A stretch of 6,414 bases of DNA from Actinomycetes bacterium (GCA_023402505.1 JAEYGD010000001.1:1-6414); one strand, 5' to 3'; numbered from the stretch's first letter, positions 1 to 5,685 are shown. Notes: generated by a model from the letters alone, not told the origin. Program-made: numbers and translations.

Positions 1-78
1 GTGCAGGTGTCGGCGTACCCGTTCCACTACGCCCAGTGGGAGGAGCAGGCGGCCGACATCGTGGCCCAGCTCTGGTGA
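1..78 (+). CDS. 3' end of an unidentified gene (partial)
   Basis: The first 25 codons form an open frame ending in TGA. The visible C-terminus contains YPFHYAQWEEQAADIVAQLW, an aromatic patch followed by an amphipathic helix. The gene begins left of the window. The GTG at base 1 is just an in-frame Val codon and there is no sequence to judge it as a start. A strong hairpin 15 bases after the stop supports this being a real gene end. The fragment is too short to assign a family and I do not recognise it. Confidence 0.6.
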   Translation: MQVSAYPFHYAQWEEQAADIVAQLW

Positions 79-93
79 CCTCCGCGTGAGAAG

Positions 94-125
94 ACGGCCG
101 GTCCCCGTTCGGGGACCGGCCGTTT
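94..125. terminator. Strong hairpin terminator, probably bidirectional
   Basis: A perfect 13-bp inverted repeat, ACGGCCGGTCCCC (94-106) and GGGGACCGGCCGT (111-123), encloses a GTTC loop. On + the stem is followed by TTTA; on - it is followed by a short pyrimidine run. It lies between the end of the leftmost + gene (stop at 76-78) and the end of the converging MFS gene (stop at 164-166), the expected place for a shared terminator. The T-tract is short, as is common in high-GC actinobacteria. Confidence 0.85.
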
Positions 126-163
126 AGCGTCCGCGGCGCCGGCTCGCGTACCCGGATCGGGAG

Positions 164-1597
164 CTACCGGCGGACGATGTCGGCCAGGGCCGCGACCAGC
201 GCGAGAGCGATCACGCCGGTGGCCAGCAACAGCGAGTGGCGGAACGCGACCGACCAGTCCCCGCCGCTGCCGGCGAGGGAGGAGAAGAAGACCGAGCCGA
301 CCGCCGCGATGCCGGCGGCGGCCCCGATGCGCTGGCCGGTCTGGAGCATCCCCGCTCCGCTGCCCGCCTGGTGCACCGGCACCTGGGACAGGGTGAGGGT
401 CTGGTTCGGCGCGATGACCAGGCCGCTGCCGAGACCGGCCAGCAGCAGCGGCGCGGCGGTCCACCACGGGACCGGCACGCCGCCGGGTACCCGGCCCAGC
501 GCGAGGACGACGAGGAGCAGGCCGACCACGACGGCGAGCAGCCCGACCGCGACGAGCGGGCGGCCGTAGCGGTTGACGATGCGACCTCCGACGGCGGACG
601 CGGCGGCCGAACCCAACGCGAACGGGGTGATCGCCAGACCGGCGACGAGCGCGCTGTAGCCGAGACCGTTCTGCAGGTACAGGGTGAAGATGAAGAAGAT
701 GGCGGTGAAGCCGCCGAAGTAGACCAGCGCGATCAGCGCGCCGAGACCGTACGAGCGGACGCCGAGCAGGCGCAGGTCGAACAGCGGTTCGTGGTGCCGG
801 GCGTACCGGTGTTCCCAGGCGGCGAACGCGGCGAGGGCGAGCAGCCCGGCAGGTACGAGCAACCACTTCGCCGGTGCCCGCCAGTGCTCCTGCACCAGCG
901 GCAGCAGCACCAGCAGGACACCGCTGCCGAGCAGCAGCACGCCGACCGGGTCGAGCCGGCGGGCGTCGGCGCGTCCCCGGGGGCGGTGGGGGAGCAGCCG
1001 CCACCCGAGGACGACGGCGAGCACACCGACCGGGACGTTGACGAAGAAGACCCAGCGCCAGCCGTGTTCGGCGCCGCCGAGGTGGATGAGCACCCCGCCG
1101 AGCAGCGGTCCGACGGCGGTGGAGACGCCGATGGTCGCGCCGAGCAACCCGAACGGGCGGGCCCGTTCGGGGCCCTGGAACAGTTCCTGGATCAGCCCGG
1201 TGACCTGCGGGTTGACCACGCCGGCGGCGGCGCCCTGGAGCAGCCGGGCGGCGACCAGCCAGCCGGGGGAGGGCGCCAGCCCGGCGGCGGCGCTGGTGAT
1301 CGTGAACAGGGCGATGCCGACGACGAACGCGGTCCGGCGGCCGTGTGCGTCGCCGAACCGGCCGGCGGGCACGAGCACCAGCCCGAAGGTCAGCGCGTAC
1401 CCGGAGAGGACCCACTGCAGGTCGCTGGGTGTGGCGCCGAGCGCCCGCTCCATCGAGGGGACGGCGACGTTGACGATGCTGACGTCGAGCAGCGTCATGA
1501 AGGCGGCGACCAGACCGACCGCGAGAGCCGGCCAGCGTCGCCGGGGCTCGGGCGGCACCGGACGCGCGGAAGGGCCCGGGGACGGACGATCGCCCAT
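164..1597 (-). CDS. DHA2-family (EmrB/QacA-like) MFS drug efflux transporter
   Basis: This is a predicted 477-residue inner-membrane exporter, probably a proton-driven antiporter of the 14-helix DHA2 family. After a Pro/Arg-rich cytoplasmic N-terminus of about 20 residues, TM1 carries the motif LDVSIVNVAVP (37-47). The TM2-3 loop has motif A, GRFGDAHGRR (79-88). RLLQG (118-122) is the motif B Arg region, and GATIGVSTAVGPLLGGVL (153-170) is the antiporter motif C. The family signature W-R-W-V-F-F-V-N-V-P-G follows at 180-191. About 14 hydrophobic segments can be counted, and the length is normal for the family. The ATG at 1597 lacks a good ribosome binding site, but no later Met precedes TM1 with a better one. 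The gene lies 36 bp downstream of a small winged-helix gene on the same strand, so co-transcription is likely. The substrate cannot be predicted. The family is sure; drug export is inferred from it. Confidence 0.93.
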   Translation of the reverse strand: MGDRPSPGPSARPVPPEPRRRWPALAVGLVAAFMTLLDVSIVNVAVPSMERALGATPSDLQWVLSGYALTFGLVLVPAGRFGDAHGRRTAFVVGIALFTITSAAAGLAPSPGWLVAARLLQGAAAGVVNPQVTGLIQELFQGPERARPFGLLGATIGVSTAVGPLLGGVLIHLGGAEHGWRWVFFVNVPVGVLAVVLGWRLLPHRPRGRADARRLDPVGVLLLGSGVLLVLLPLVQEHWRAPAKWLLVPAGLLALAAFAAWEHRYARHHEPLFDLRLLGVRSYGLGALIALVYFGGFTAIFFIFTLYLQNGLGYSALVAGLAITPFALGSAAASAVGGRIVNRYGRPLVAVGLLAVVVGLLLVVLALGRVPGGVPVPWWTAAPLLLAGLGSGLVIAPNQTLTLSQVPVHQAGSGAGMLQTGQRIGAAAGIAAVGSVFFSSLAGSGGDWSVAFRHSLLLATGVIALALVAALADIVRR

Positions 1598-1633
1598 TCG
1601 ACGACCGCTACCCCGAGCCCGGAGGGTGAACCG

Positions 1634-1870
1634 TCACGCCATCTGCCGCGCGCAGAACCGCGGGCCGAAGTCGAGCCCGGCCATCGGCGAGTCCTCGCGG
1701 TGCAACAGGTTCTTCTCGGTGAGCTGGTGCAGGGGCGCGTGCAGCTGTTCCTCGGTCAGCCCCGACTCCTCGGCGATGAGGTCCGGGTACGGCACCTGAC
1801 CGCGCGCCTCCAGGGCCGCGACCGCGTCGTACACCCGTTCCTCGACCTCCGACAGTTGCACCTGCTGCAT
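1634..1870 (-). CDS. Small winged-helix-like protein, possible local regulator
   Basis: This is a 78-residue protein. The ATG at 1870 is chosen because AAGGAGG lies 5 nt upstream of it; the frame stays open upstream to an ATG at 1969, but that start has no comparable site and the extra 33 residues are low-complexity Gly/Pro/Arg. The N-terminal helix (LSEVEERVYDAVAALEARG, 6-24) is followed by a helix-turn-helix-like stretch (YPDLIAEESGLTEEQLHAPL, 28-47), a helix QLTEKNLLHRE and a short tail that could form a wing. That order resembles the minimal winged-helix fold of MarR/ArsR-like proteins, though no cofactor or metal site is visible; Cys73 is the only Cys. It probably shares a transcript with the MFS exporter 36 bp downstream, which suggests a local regulator. 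That role is inference; a non-DNA-binding wHTH protein is equally possible. Confidence 0.82.
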   Translation of the reverse strand: MQQVQLSEVEERVYDAVAALEARGQVPYPDLIAEESGLTEEQLHAPLHQLTEKNLLHREDSPMAGLDFGPRFCARQMA

Positions 1871-1875
1871 GTCGT

Positions 1876-1882
1876 CCTCCTT
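1876..1882 (-). promoter_or_regulatory. Ribosome binding site deciding the wHTH start
   Basis: On the - strand AAGGAGG is followed by ACGAC and then ATG (1870). This is a near-perfect anti-16S match at 5-nt spacing. It fixes the start of the 78-residue protein and argues against the longer reading from 1969. Confidence 0.85.
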
Positions 1883-1992
1883 CGGTACCCGCCCACGGTG
1901 CAGGCGGCCTGCGCCGCGGTTACCCGGCGGGGGTCCGAAGATGCCCACCCGTTCGGGCGGTGTCGCCACCGGGCCCGGCGAGATCGTTGTCC

Positions 1993-1998
1993 TAGGCT
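1993..1998 (+). promoter_or_regulatory. Probable -10 box (TAGGCT) of a leaderless transcript
   Basis: TAGGCT fits the actinobacterial TAnnnT -10 consensus and ends 6 nt before the GTG at 2005, so transcription would begin at or next to the start codon. No Shine-Dalgarno sequence precedes this GTG, which agrees with leaderless initiation. I see no good TTGAC-like -35 at 16-19 nt. The box lies in the 134-bp divergent region shared with the - strand wHTH gene. Confidence 0.55.
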
Positions 1999-2004
1999 GC
2001 AGCG

Positions 2005-3165
2005 GTGACCGTCTGGGATCTCGCGGTGGTGGGCGCGGGCCCCGCCGGCCTGTCCGCCGCCTACGTCGCCGCCCGGGCGGGCGTCCGCACGCTGGTCGTG
2101 GAGCGGGCCGCCCATCCCCGGTACAAGACCTGCGGGGGCGGCCTGATCGGCACGTCGCTGGCCGCGCTCGGCGACCGGATCGAGGTGCCGGCGCACGACC
2201 GGGTGGACCGGGTGACGTTCACCCGGGACGGGCGACGCGGGTTCACCCGCCACCACGCCGGCGGCCCACTGGTGACGATGGTGCGCCGGGAGGAGTTCGA
2301 CGACCGGTTACGGGCGGCCGCGGTCGACGCGGGGGCGGAGCTGCGCCAGCGGGTCGCGGTCCGCGCGGTCGAACCGGGGCCGGAGGGGGTACGGCTGCGG
2401 CTGGCCGGCGGTGCGGTGGTGACCGCCCGTACGGTGATCGGCGCGGACGGGTCGTCCGGGGTGACCGCCCGGCACGTGGGGGTCCGGCACCGTCAGGTCG
2501 ACCTGGGGCTGGAGCTGGAGCTGCCGGTGCCGCCCGCCGAGCGGGACCGCTGGCGGGGCCGGGTGTTGCTGGACTGGGGTCCGCTGCCCGGCTCGTATGC
2601 CTGGGTCTTCCCGAAGGACGACCTGTTGACCGTCGGGGTGATCGCGGCGCGCGGGGCGGGGGAGCGCACCCGGGCGTACCTGCGGTCGTTCGTGGACCGA
2701 CTGGGGCTCGCGGGTGTCGAACCGGCGCACGACTCGGGTCACCTGACGCGGTGCCGCGACGAGGGTTCGCCGCTGCGCCGGGGCCGGGTGCTGGTGGCGG
2801 GGGACGCGGCGGGCCTGCTGGAGCCGTGGAGCCGGGAGGGGATCAGCTACGCGCTGCGGTCCGGTGCGCTCGCGGGTGCGGCGGTCGCGGCGGACGACCT
2901 GGGCCGGTACGAGCGGGCGGTGGAGGCCGAGCTGGCCCCGTCGATGCGGGCGGGGTCCCGCCTCCTGGAGACGTTCACCCGCCGGCCGGGGGTGTTCCAC
3001 GGGCTGCTGGCGACGCCGCCGGGCTGGCGGATGTTCGTCCGGTTCTGCCAGGGGCGGGCCAGTTTCGACGAGACGCTGACGCGGGCGCCGGTGCGGGCGG
3101 GGCTGGCGTTGCTCGACCGGCTCCCCGGACCGCGCCGCGCACCCGACCACGACCTATCTTCCTAG
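2005..3165 (+). CDS. FAD-dependent oxidoreductase, geranylgeranyl reductase family
   Basis: This is a 386-residue soluble flavoprotein. The N-terminal dinucleotide-binding motif GAGPAG is at 10-15, with the acidic strand end at Glu33. It is followed by PRYKTCGGGL (38-47), the P-x-x-Y-K-x-C-G-G signature of geranylgeranyl reductase-type enzymes. GADGSSG (147-152) is the DG motif, YAWVFPK (198-204) is another family signature, and GRVLVAGDAAGLLEPWSREG (260-279) is the GD motif contacting FAD ribityl/phosphate. The C-terminal part has GW-x-F-x3-C-x-G (340-350). Family members reduce isoprenoid double bonds (chlorophyll phytyl chain, archaeal lipids, menaquinone side chain) or act as tailoring oxidoreductases. 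No prenyl, menaquinone or pigment gene is nearby, so the substrate is unknown. The start is the GTG at 2005, just ahead of the Rossmann strand, with a leaderless-type -10. It is divergent from the wHTH-MFS pair. Confidence 0.93.
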   Translation: MTVWDLAVVGAGPAGLSAAYVAARAGVRTLVVERAAHPRYKTCGGGLIGTSLAALGDRIEVPAHDRVDRVTFTRDGRRGFTRHHAGGPLVTMVRREEFDDRLRAAAVDAGAELRQRVAVRAVEPGPEGVRLRLAGGAVVTARTVIGADGSSGVTARHVGVRHRQVDLGLELELPVPPAERDRWRGRVLLDWGPLPGSYAWVFPKDDLLTVGVIAARGAGERTRAYLRSFVDRLGLAGVEPAHDSGHLTRCRDEGSPLRRGRVLVAGDAAGLLEPWSREGISYALRSGALAGAAVAADDLGRYERAVEAELAPSMRAGSRLLETFTRRPGVFHGLLATPPGWRMFVRFCQGRASFDETLTRAPVRAGLALLDRLPGPRRAPDHDLSS

Positions 3166-3168
3166 GAT
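3163..3168 (+). promoter_or_regulatory. Possible -10 box (TAGGAT) overlapping the oxidoreductase stop codon
   Basis: TAGGAT includes the TAG stop of the FAD oxidoreductase and matches the TAnnnT consensus. A start site near 3175 would give the 58-residue gene a leader of about 58 nt containing a small hairpin (CGGCCG at 3188-3193 and 3198-3203, loop CCTC). The surrounding 11-mer TCCTAGGATGC repeats the one at 1990-2000 with one change. No clear -35 is present, so read-through from the upstream gene is the alternative. Confidence 0.35.
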
Positions 3169-3232
3169 GCCTTAGAGGGTGTGCCGCCGGCCGCCTCCGG
3201 CCGACAATGGAGCCGCACGAGGGGAGAAGCCG

Positions 3233-3409
3233 ATGGTCGAACCGGCGTTCACCGACGACGAGTACGCCTTCCTGCGGCACGTCCGCTTCGGCGAGCTGCC
3301 GCCCGCGGTGCGCCCGGAGGAACGGGTCGAGCTGACCGAGACCGAGTTCCGCCGCGACCGGCCGGACCCGGACGACCAGCGGGCCTGGGACCTGCGCCAC
3401 GGCGCGTGA
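3233..3409 (+). CDS. Small acidic protein of unknown function (58 aa)
   Basis: The start is the ATG at 3233, preceded by AGGGGAG about 7 nt upstream. An in-frame ATG at 3179 would add 18 Pro/Arg-rich residues without a ribosome binding site and is rejected. The protein is hydrophilic and rich in Glu, Asp and Arg: TDDEYAFLRHVRFGELPPAV (7-26) reads as a short helix with an aromatic face, and the tail RRDRPDPDDQRAWDLRHGA looks disordered. There is no signal peptide, membrane segment, metal site or Cys. It lies 67 bp after the oxidoreductase and 78 bp before the stress-type SDR on the same strand. I do not recognise the family. The good ribosome binding site, codon usage and ordered N-terminal half make it a credible gene. 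Confidence 0.72.
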   Translation: MVEPAFTDDEYAFLRHVRFGELPPAVRPEERVELTETEFRRDRPDPDDQRAWDLRHGA

Positions 3410-3419
3410 GACGGCGACG

Positions 3420-3444
3420 GTTTCCAGCGCGGACGGCAGGGTAG
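3420..3444 (+). promoter_or_regulatory. SigB/SigF-type general-stress promoter for the SDR gene
   Basis: GTTT (3420-3423; GGTTT if 3419 is included), 15 bases, then GGGTAG (3439-3444). Known actinobacterial SigB/SigF promoters follow GTTT-N14-17-GGGTAY; only the last base departs from this. A start site near 3451 would leave a leader of about 37 nt carrying the AAGGAG site ahead of the GTG at 3488, and would fall after the alternative GTG at 3449. The downstream gene resembles general-stress SDRs of Bacillus, which fits the sigma assignment. The match is by eye. Confidence 0.6.
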
Positions 3445-3475
3445 GGCGGTGGGCGACCCGTCCACCCCGCGCGCG

Positions 3476-3481
3476 AAGGAG
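3476..3481 (+). promoter_or_regulatory. Ribosome binding site deciding the SDR start
   Basis: AAGGAG is followed by CAACCG and then GTG (3488). This spacing selects the GTG at 3488 over the in-frame GTG at 3449, which has no such site and overlaps the proposed promoter region. Confidence 0.8.
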
Positions 3482-3487
3482 CAACCG

Positions 3488-4384
3488 GTGAGCCAGGACC
3501 AGCACACGCCGCAGGACCCCACCGAGCAGTACGGCCAGCAGGAAGGCCAGCCCAAGCAGCAGCAGTCACCGCCCGGCGAGACGGGGGAGATGACCCCGAG
3601 GCCGGACCACGGCGAGGAGTCGTACCGGGGCAGCGGCAAGCTCACCGGCAAGCGCGCGGTGATCACCGGTGGCGACTCCGGGATCGGCCGGGCGATCGCC
3701 ATCGCGTACGCCCGGGAGGGCGCCGACGTGCTCATCTCGTACCTGGAGGAGGACGCCGACGCGCGGGAGACCGTGCGGCTGGTGGAGGAGGCCGGGCGCA
3801 AGGGCGTCGCGGTGCGGGGCGACATCACCGACGAGCGGCACTGCGAGGAGCTGATCGAGCGGGCGCTGCGCGACCTCGGCGGCATCGACATCCTGGTGAA
3901 CAACGCGGCGTACCAGATGGCGCAGGAGAAGGGCATCGCCGGGATCAGCACCGAGCAGTTCGACCGGGTGCTGAAGACCAACCTGTACGCGATGTTCTGG
4001 CTCTGCAAGGCCGCGATCCCGCACCTGGCGGAGGGGTCGGCGATCATCAACACGTCGTCGATCCAGGCGTTCGACCCGTCGCCGCAGCTGCTCGACTACG
4101 CCACCACCAAGGCCGGCATCATGAACTTCACCAAGGCCCTCGCGCAGGAACTCGCCGAGCGGGGCATCCGGGTCAACGCCGTCGCGCCCGGTCCGATCTG
4201 GACGCCCCTGATCCCGGCCACCATGCCGAAGGAGAAGGTGGAGAAGTTCGGCCAGGACACCCCGGAGGGCCGTCCCGGGCAGCCGGCCGAGCTGGCGCCC
4301 GCGTACGTCTTCTTCGCGTCCCAGGAGTCCAGCTACGTGACCGGTGAGATCCTCGGCGTGACCGGCGGCCGCCCGACGAAGTAG
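3488..4384 (+). CDS. Short-chain dehydrogenase, general-stress (YdaD/YghA-like) type
   Basis: This is a 298-residue cytoplasmic NAD(P)-dependent oxidoreductase of the classical SDR fold. Residues 1-50 are a polar, Gln/Pro-rich, probably disordered extension ending in SYRGSGKLTGK. The cofactor motif TGGDSGIG is at 60-67 and NNAA at 138-141. The catalytic tetrad is Asn165, Ser191, Tyr204 and Lys208 (Y-x3-K, with Ser 13 residues before Tyr). RVNAVAPGPIWTPLIPAT (228-245) and FGQDTPEGRPGQPAE (254-268) are strongly typical of the subgroup containing B. subtilis general stress protein 39 (YdaD) and E. coli YghA, which share the N-terminal extension. The physiological substrate is unknown; aldehydes or sugars are possible. 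A SigB/SigF-type promoter precedes the gene, matching a stress role. The start is set by AAGGAG. It converges with the NTase gene across 80 bp in which no convincing terminator was found. Confidence 0.94.
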   Translation: MSQDQHTPQDPTEQYGQQEGQPKQQQSPPGETGEMTPRPDHGEESYRGSGKLTGKRAVITGGDSGIGRAIAIAYAREGADVLISYLEEDADARETVRLVEEAGRKGVAVRGDITDERHCEELIERALRDLGGIDILVNNAAYQMAQEKGIAGISTEQFDRVLKTNLYAMFWLCKAAIPHLAEGSAIINTSSIQAFDPSPQLLDYATTKAGIMNFTKALAQELAERGIRVNAVAPGPIWTPLIPATMPKEKVEKFGQDTPEGRPGQPAELAPAYVFFASQESSYVTGEILGVTGGRPTK

Positions 4385-4464
4385 CTCCGCCTCCATGGCC
4401 CCGCGGTCCTGCACTCCGGTCTCGCGCCGCGGCTCGTGTCCCGGGTGCGAGATCGCGGGGTGGC

Positions 4465-5124
4465 TCAGCGGGGCCAGGGGACGAAGCGGGTACGGATCCG
4501 CGTCACGTCGGCGGCGGTCAGGTCGTAGCGGGCGAAGCGGGAATCCGGCAGCCGGTCCAGGTAGCGGCCCGCGGCACGGACGTCCTCCGGCTCGAGGCCC
4601 GGGTCGAGCTGCCGGGCCAACGCCAGCAACTCGTCCACGCCGTGCCGGTCGAGGGCCGCCGCCACGTCGATGTAGTCGCGTACCTCCCGGCGGTTGACCA
4701 GCGCGGCGGTCTTGCTGGCCATGAGGTCCCGGACGTCCATCACCGGGCCCAGGTCCATCACGACCGGGCTGCGGTGCCGGTCCAGCCGGGCCAGGCTGAG
4801 CCGCAGCTGCCGCCCGTCCCGGCCGACCACGAAATCCCGCATGTCCCGGTCGAACCCGTCGAAGAGGCCGGGCAGGTCACTGTCCGGGTCGGCCTCCTGC
4901 ACCACGAACCCGGCACCCTCCAGGGCCGCCCGTACGTCCCCGGCCGCCGCGGCCGCGGCACCCTCCACGTCGGCGAACAGGTCCACGTCCTCCGTCGGCC
5001 GGATCACCAGGCCGTGCGCCGCCCACGCCACACCGCCGCCCAGCACGAACCGGTGCGGCCCGGCCGCCGACAGGGCCAGCCGGGCCACCTCGCGGTAGAA
5101 CCCGTGCAGGTGAGCCGCGGTCAC
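4465..5124 (-). CDS. AbiEii-type nucleotidyltransferase, candidate toxin
   Basis: This is a 219-residue protein starting at the GTG at 5124, whose GTGA overlaps the TGA of the upstream gene; the frame also stays open further upstream, but that part is a shadow of the partner gene. The nucleotidyltransferase core shows FVLGGGVAWAAHG (27-38), then RPTEDVDLF (42-50) with the metal-binding pair Asp46 and Asp48. Later comes LMASKTAALVNRREVRDYID (134-153), with Lys138, Asp150 and Asp153 matching the conserved K...R-D-x-x-D of AbiEii/MenT-like proteins. AbiEii toxins transfer nucleotides to cellular targets; MenT relatives modify tRNA 3' ends. The protein is shorter than the roughly 300-residue lactococcal AbiEii but within the range of compact relatives. 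No ribosome binding site is visible, so translational coupling is expected. Toxicity is inference: some family members are plain NTases acting on small molecules. Confidence 0.85.
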   Translation of the reverse strand: MTAAHLHGFYREVARLALSAAGPHRFVLGGGVAWAAHGLVIRPTEDVDLFADVEGAAAAAAGDVRAALEGAGFVVQEADPDSDLPGLFDGFDRDMRDFVVGRDGRQLRLSLARLDRHRSPVVMDLGPVMDVRDLMASKTAALVNRREVRDYIDVAAALDRHGVDELLALARQLDPGLEPEDVRAAGRYLDRLPDSRFARYDLTAADVTRIRTRFVPWPR

Positions 5125-5462
5125 GCCGTACGCAGACCCGGGTGGCGGCTCTCCCACGCCTGGCGTACGCCCCGCGGCAGGTTCAGCAGCCGCCACACCC
5201 GCCGCAGTGTGCGCCCGTTGATCAGCTCGCGCAGGTCGTCGGAGCGGGTCGTCTCGCGGAGGACGTTCTCGTACATCCACAGCAGCTGGTCCGGGTCGCC
5301 CAGGTCGAAGTGCCGGTCCCGGCTCCACATCAGCCGTACCGGCAGCTCCACCACGCCACGGGTCGGGCCGGCCAGCTCGGCGAGGGTGCGGGCCACCACG
5401 GCCGGTCGGCCGGGACGCGCCAGATGCGGCACGCCGGCTGTGGTGGGGGACCGGCCCTGCAT
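5121..5462 (-). CDS. Partner of the NTase, unknown function, candidate antitoxin
   Basis: This is a 113-residue protein whose stop overlaps the NTase start by 4 bases. After about 36 residues rich in Arg/Pro/Ala comes a denser core. It has VELPVRLMWSRDRHFDLGDP (38-57), then LLWMYENVLRETTRSDDLRE (60-79), and finally NGRTLRRVW and LPRGVRQAWESRHP (82-108). The core has five Trp/Tyr residues and looks like a small helical fold. I see no DNA-binding HTH of the usual AbiEi kind. The ATG at 5462 is supported by a TACCCT box 6 nt upstream, a leaderless layout; there is no ribosome binding site. From memory, similar small proteins precede AbiEii-like genes in other actinobacteria, but I cannot name the family. 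An antitoxin or regulator role is inferred only from the overlap and order. Confidence 0.78.
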   Translation of the reverse strand: MQGRSPTTAGVPHLARPGRPAVVARTLAELAGPTRGVVELPVRLMWSRDRHFDLGDPDQLLWMYENVLRETTRSDDLRELINGRTLRRVWRLLNLPRGVRQAWESRHPGLRTA

Positions 5463-5468
5463 GGTGTC

Positions 5469-5474
5469 AGGGTA
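5469..5474 (-). promoter_or_regulatory. Probable -10 box (TACCCT) of the NTase operon, leaderless
   Basis: On the - strand TACCCT ends 6 nt before the ATG at 5462, so the transcript would begin at or next to the start codon. This is the same arrangement as at the FAD oxidoreductase. No convincing -35 hexamer is seen at 16-19 nt. The absence of a Shine-Dalgarno sequence before this ATG fits. Confidence 0.55.
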
Positions 5475-5685
5475 ACCCCGCCGGTGCCGGTCCGGTCCGT
5501 CACGTGCCCGGGTTGGCCGTTGCGTCGGCCGTGTCGGGGTCGTCCGGGTGGCGGACGCGGCGCCGGCCGGGGCAGTACGGCCCCGCGGGCCGCCTGTGCC
5601 GTTCGCGTCGGTCTGTCCGGTTCCGGTGTCTGATTGTGGGGTGGCTTGTCTGGTTGGGGGGTGTGACCGGGGGCACGGTGGGGCC
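5475..5685. other. Non-coding stretch without a recognised element
   Basis: This is the first part of the 524-bp gap between the divergent NTase operon and the lysozyme-like gene. Frames open here on both strands have no ribosome binding site and no plausible protein composition. The right part (about 5620-5685) is markedly G/T-rich on +. A TGTGA-N6-GCACG sequence (5662-5677) only half matches a Crp-type site. I see no tRNA, repeat array or terminator. Confidence 0.6.

Noticed and set aside
1148..1171. Perfect 11-bp inverted repeat, CCCGAACGGGC-GG-GCCCGTTCGGG
   Set aside because: It lies inside the MFS coding sequence and encodes the family-typical stretch PERARPFG, so the palindrome is explained by codon choice.
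27..1415. Long - strand frame of 462 codons in the MFS region
   Set aside because: It is an Arg/Pro/Ala-rich out-of-frame reading of the transporter gene and runs through the terminator hairpin.
1881..1888. GGGTAC on the - strand as a SigB-type -10 for the wHTH gene
   Set aside because: No GTTT-like -35 lies at 14-17 nt, and a start site there would cut into the ribosome binding site.
1634..1969. Longer 111-residue reading of the wHTH gene
   Set aside because: The extra 33 residues are low-complexity, and the near-perfect AAGGAGG site points to the ATG at 1870.
236..2008. Long + strand open frame (590 codons) opposite the MFS gene
   Set aside because: It is antisense to a clear 14-segment transporter, has an Asp/Glu/Gln/Arg-rich composition typical of GC-rich shadow frames, and crosses the wHTH gene and the divergent promoter region.
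1869..3335. 488-codon + frame overlapping the FAD oxidoreductase
   Set aside because: It is a Gly/Arg-rich shadow of the flavoprotein gene, which has all family motifs in another frame.
4385..4464. Terminator between the converging SDR and NTase genes
   Set aside because: Only weak pairings are seen (CCGCGG at 4401 and 4427; TCTCGC at 4420 with GCGAGA at 4447), with long loops and no T-tract.
5662..5677. Crp-like site TGTGA-N6-GCACG
   Set aside because: Only one half matches TGTGA-N6-TCACA; such half sites are common by chance.
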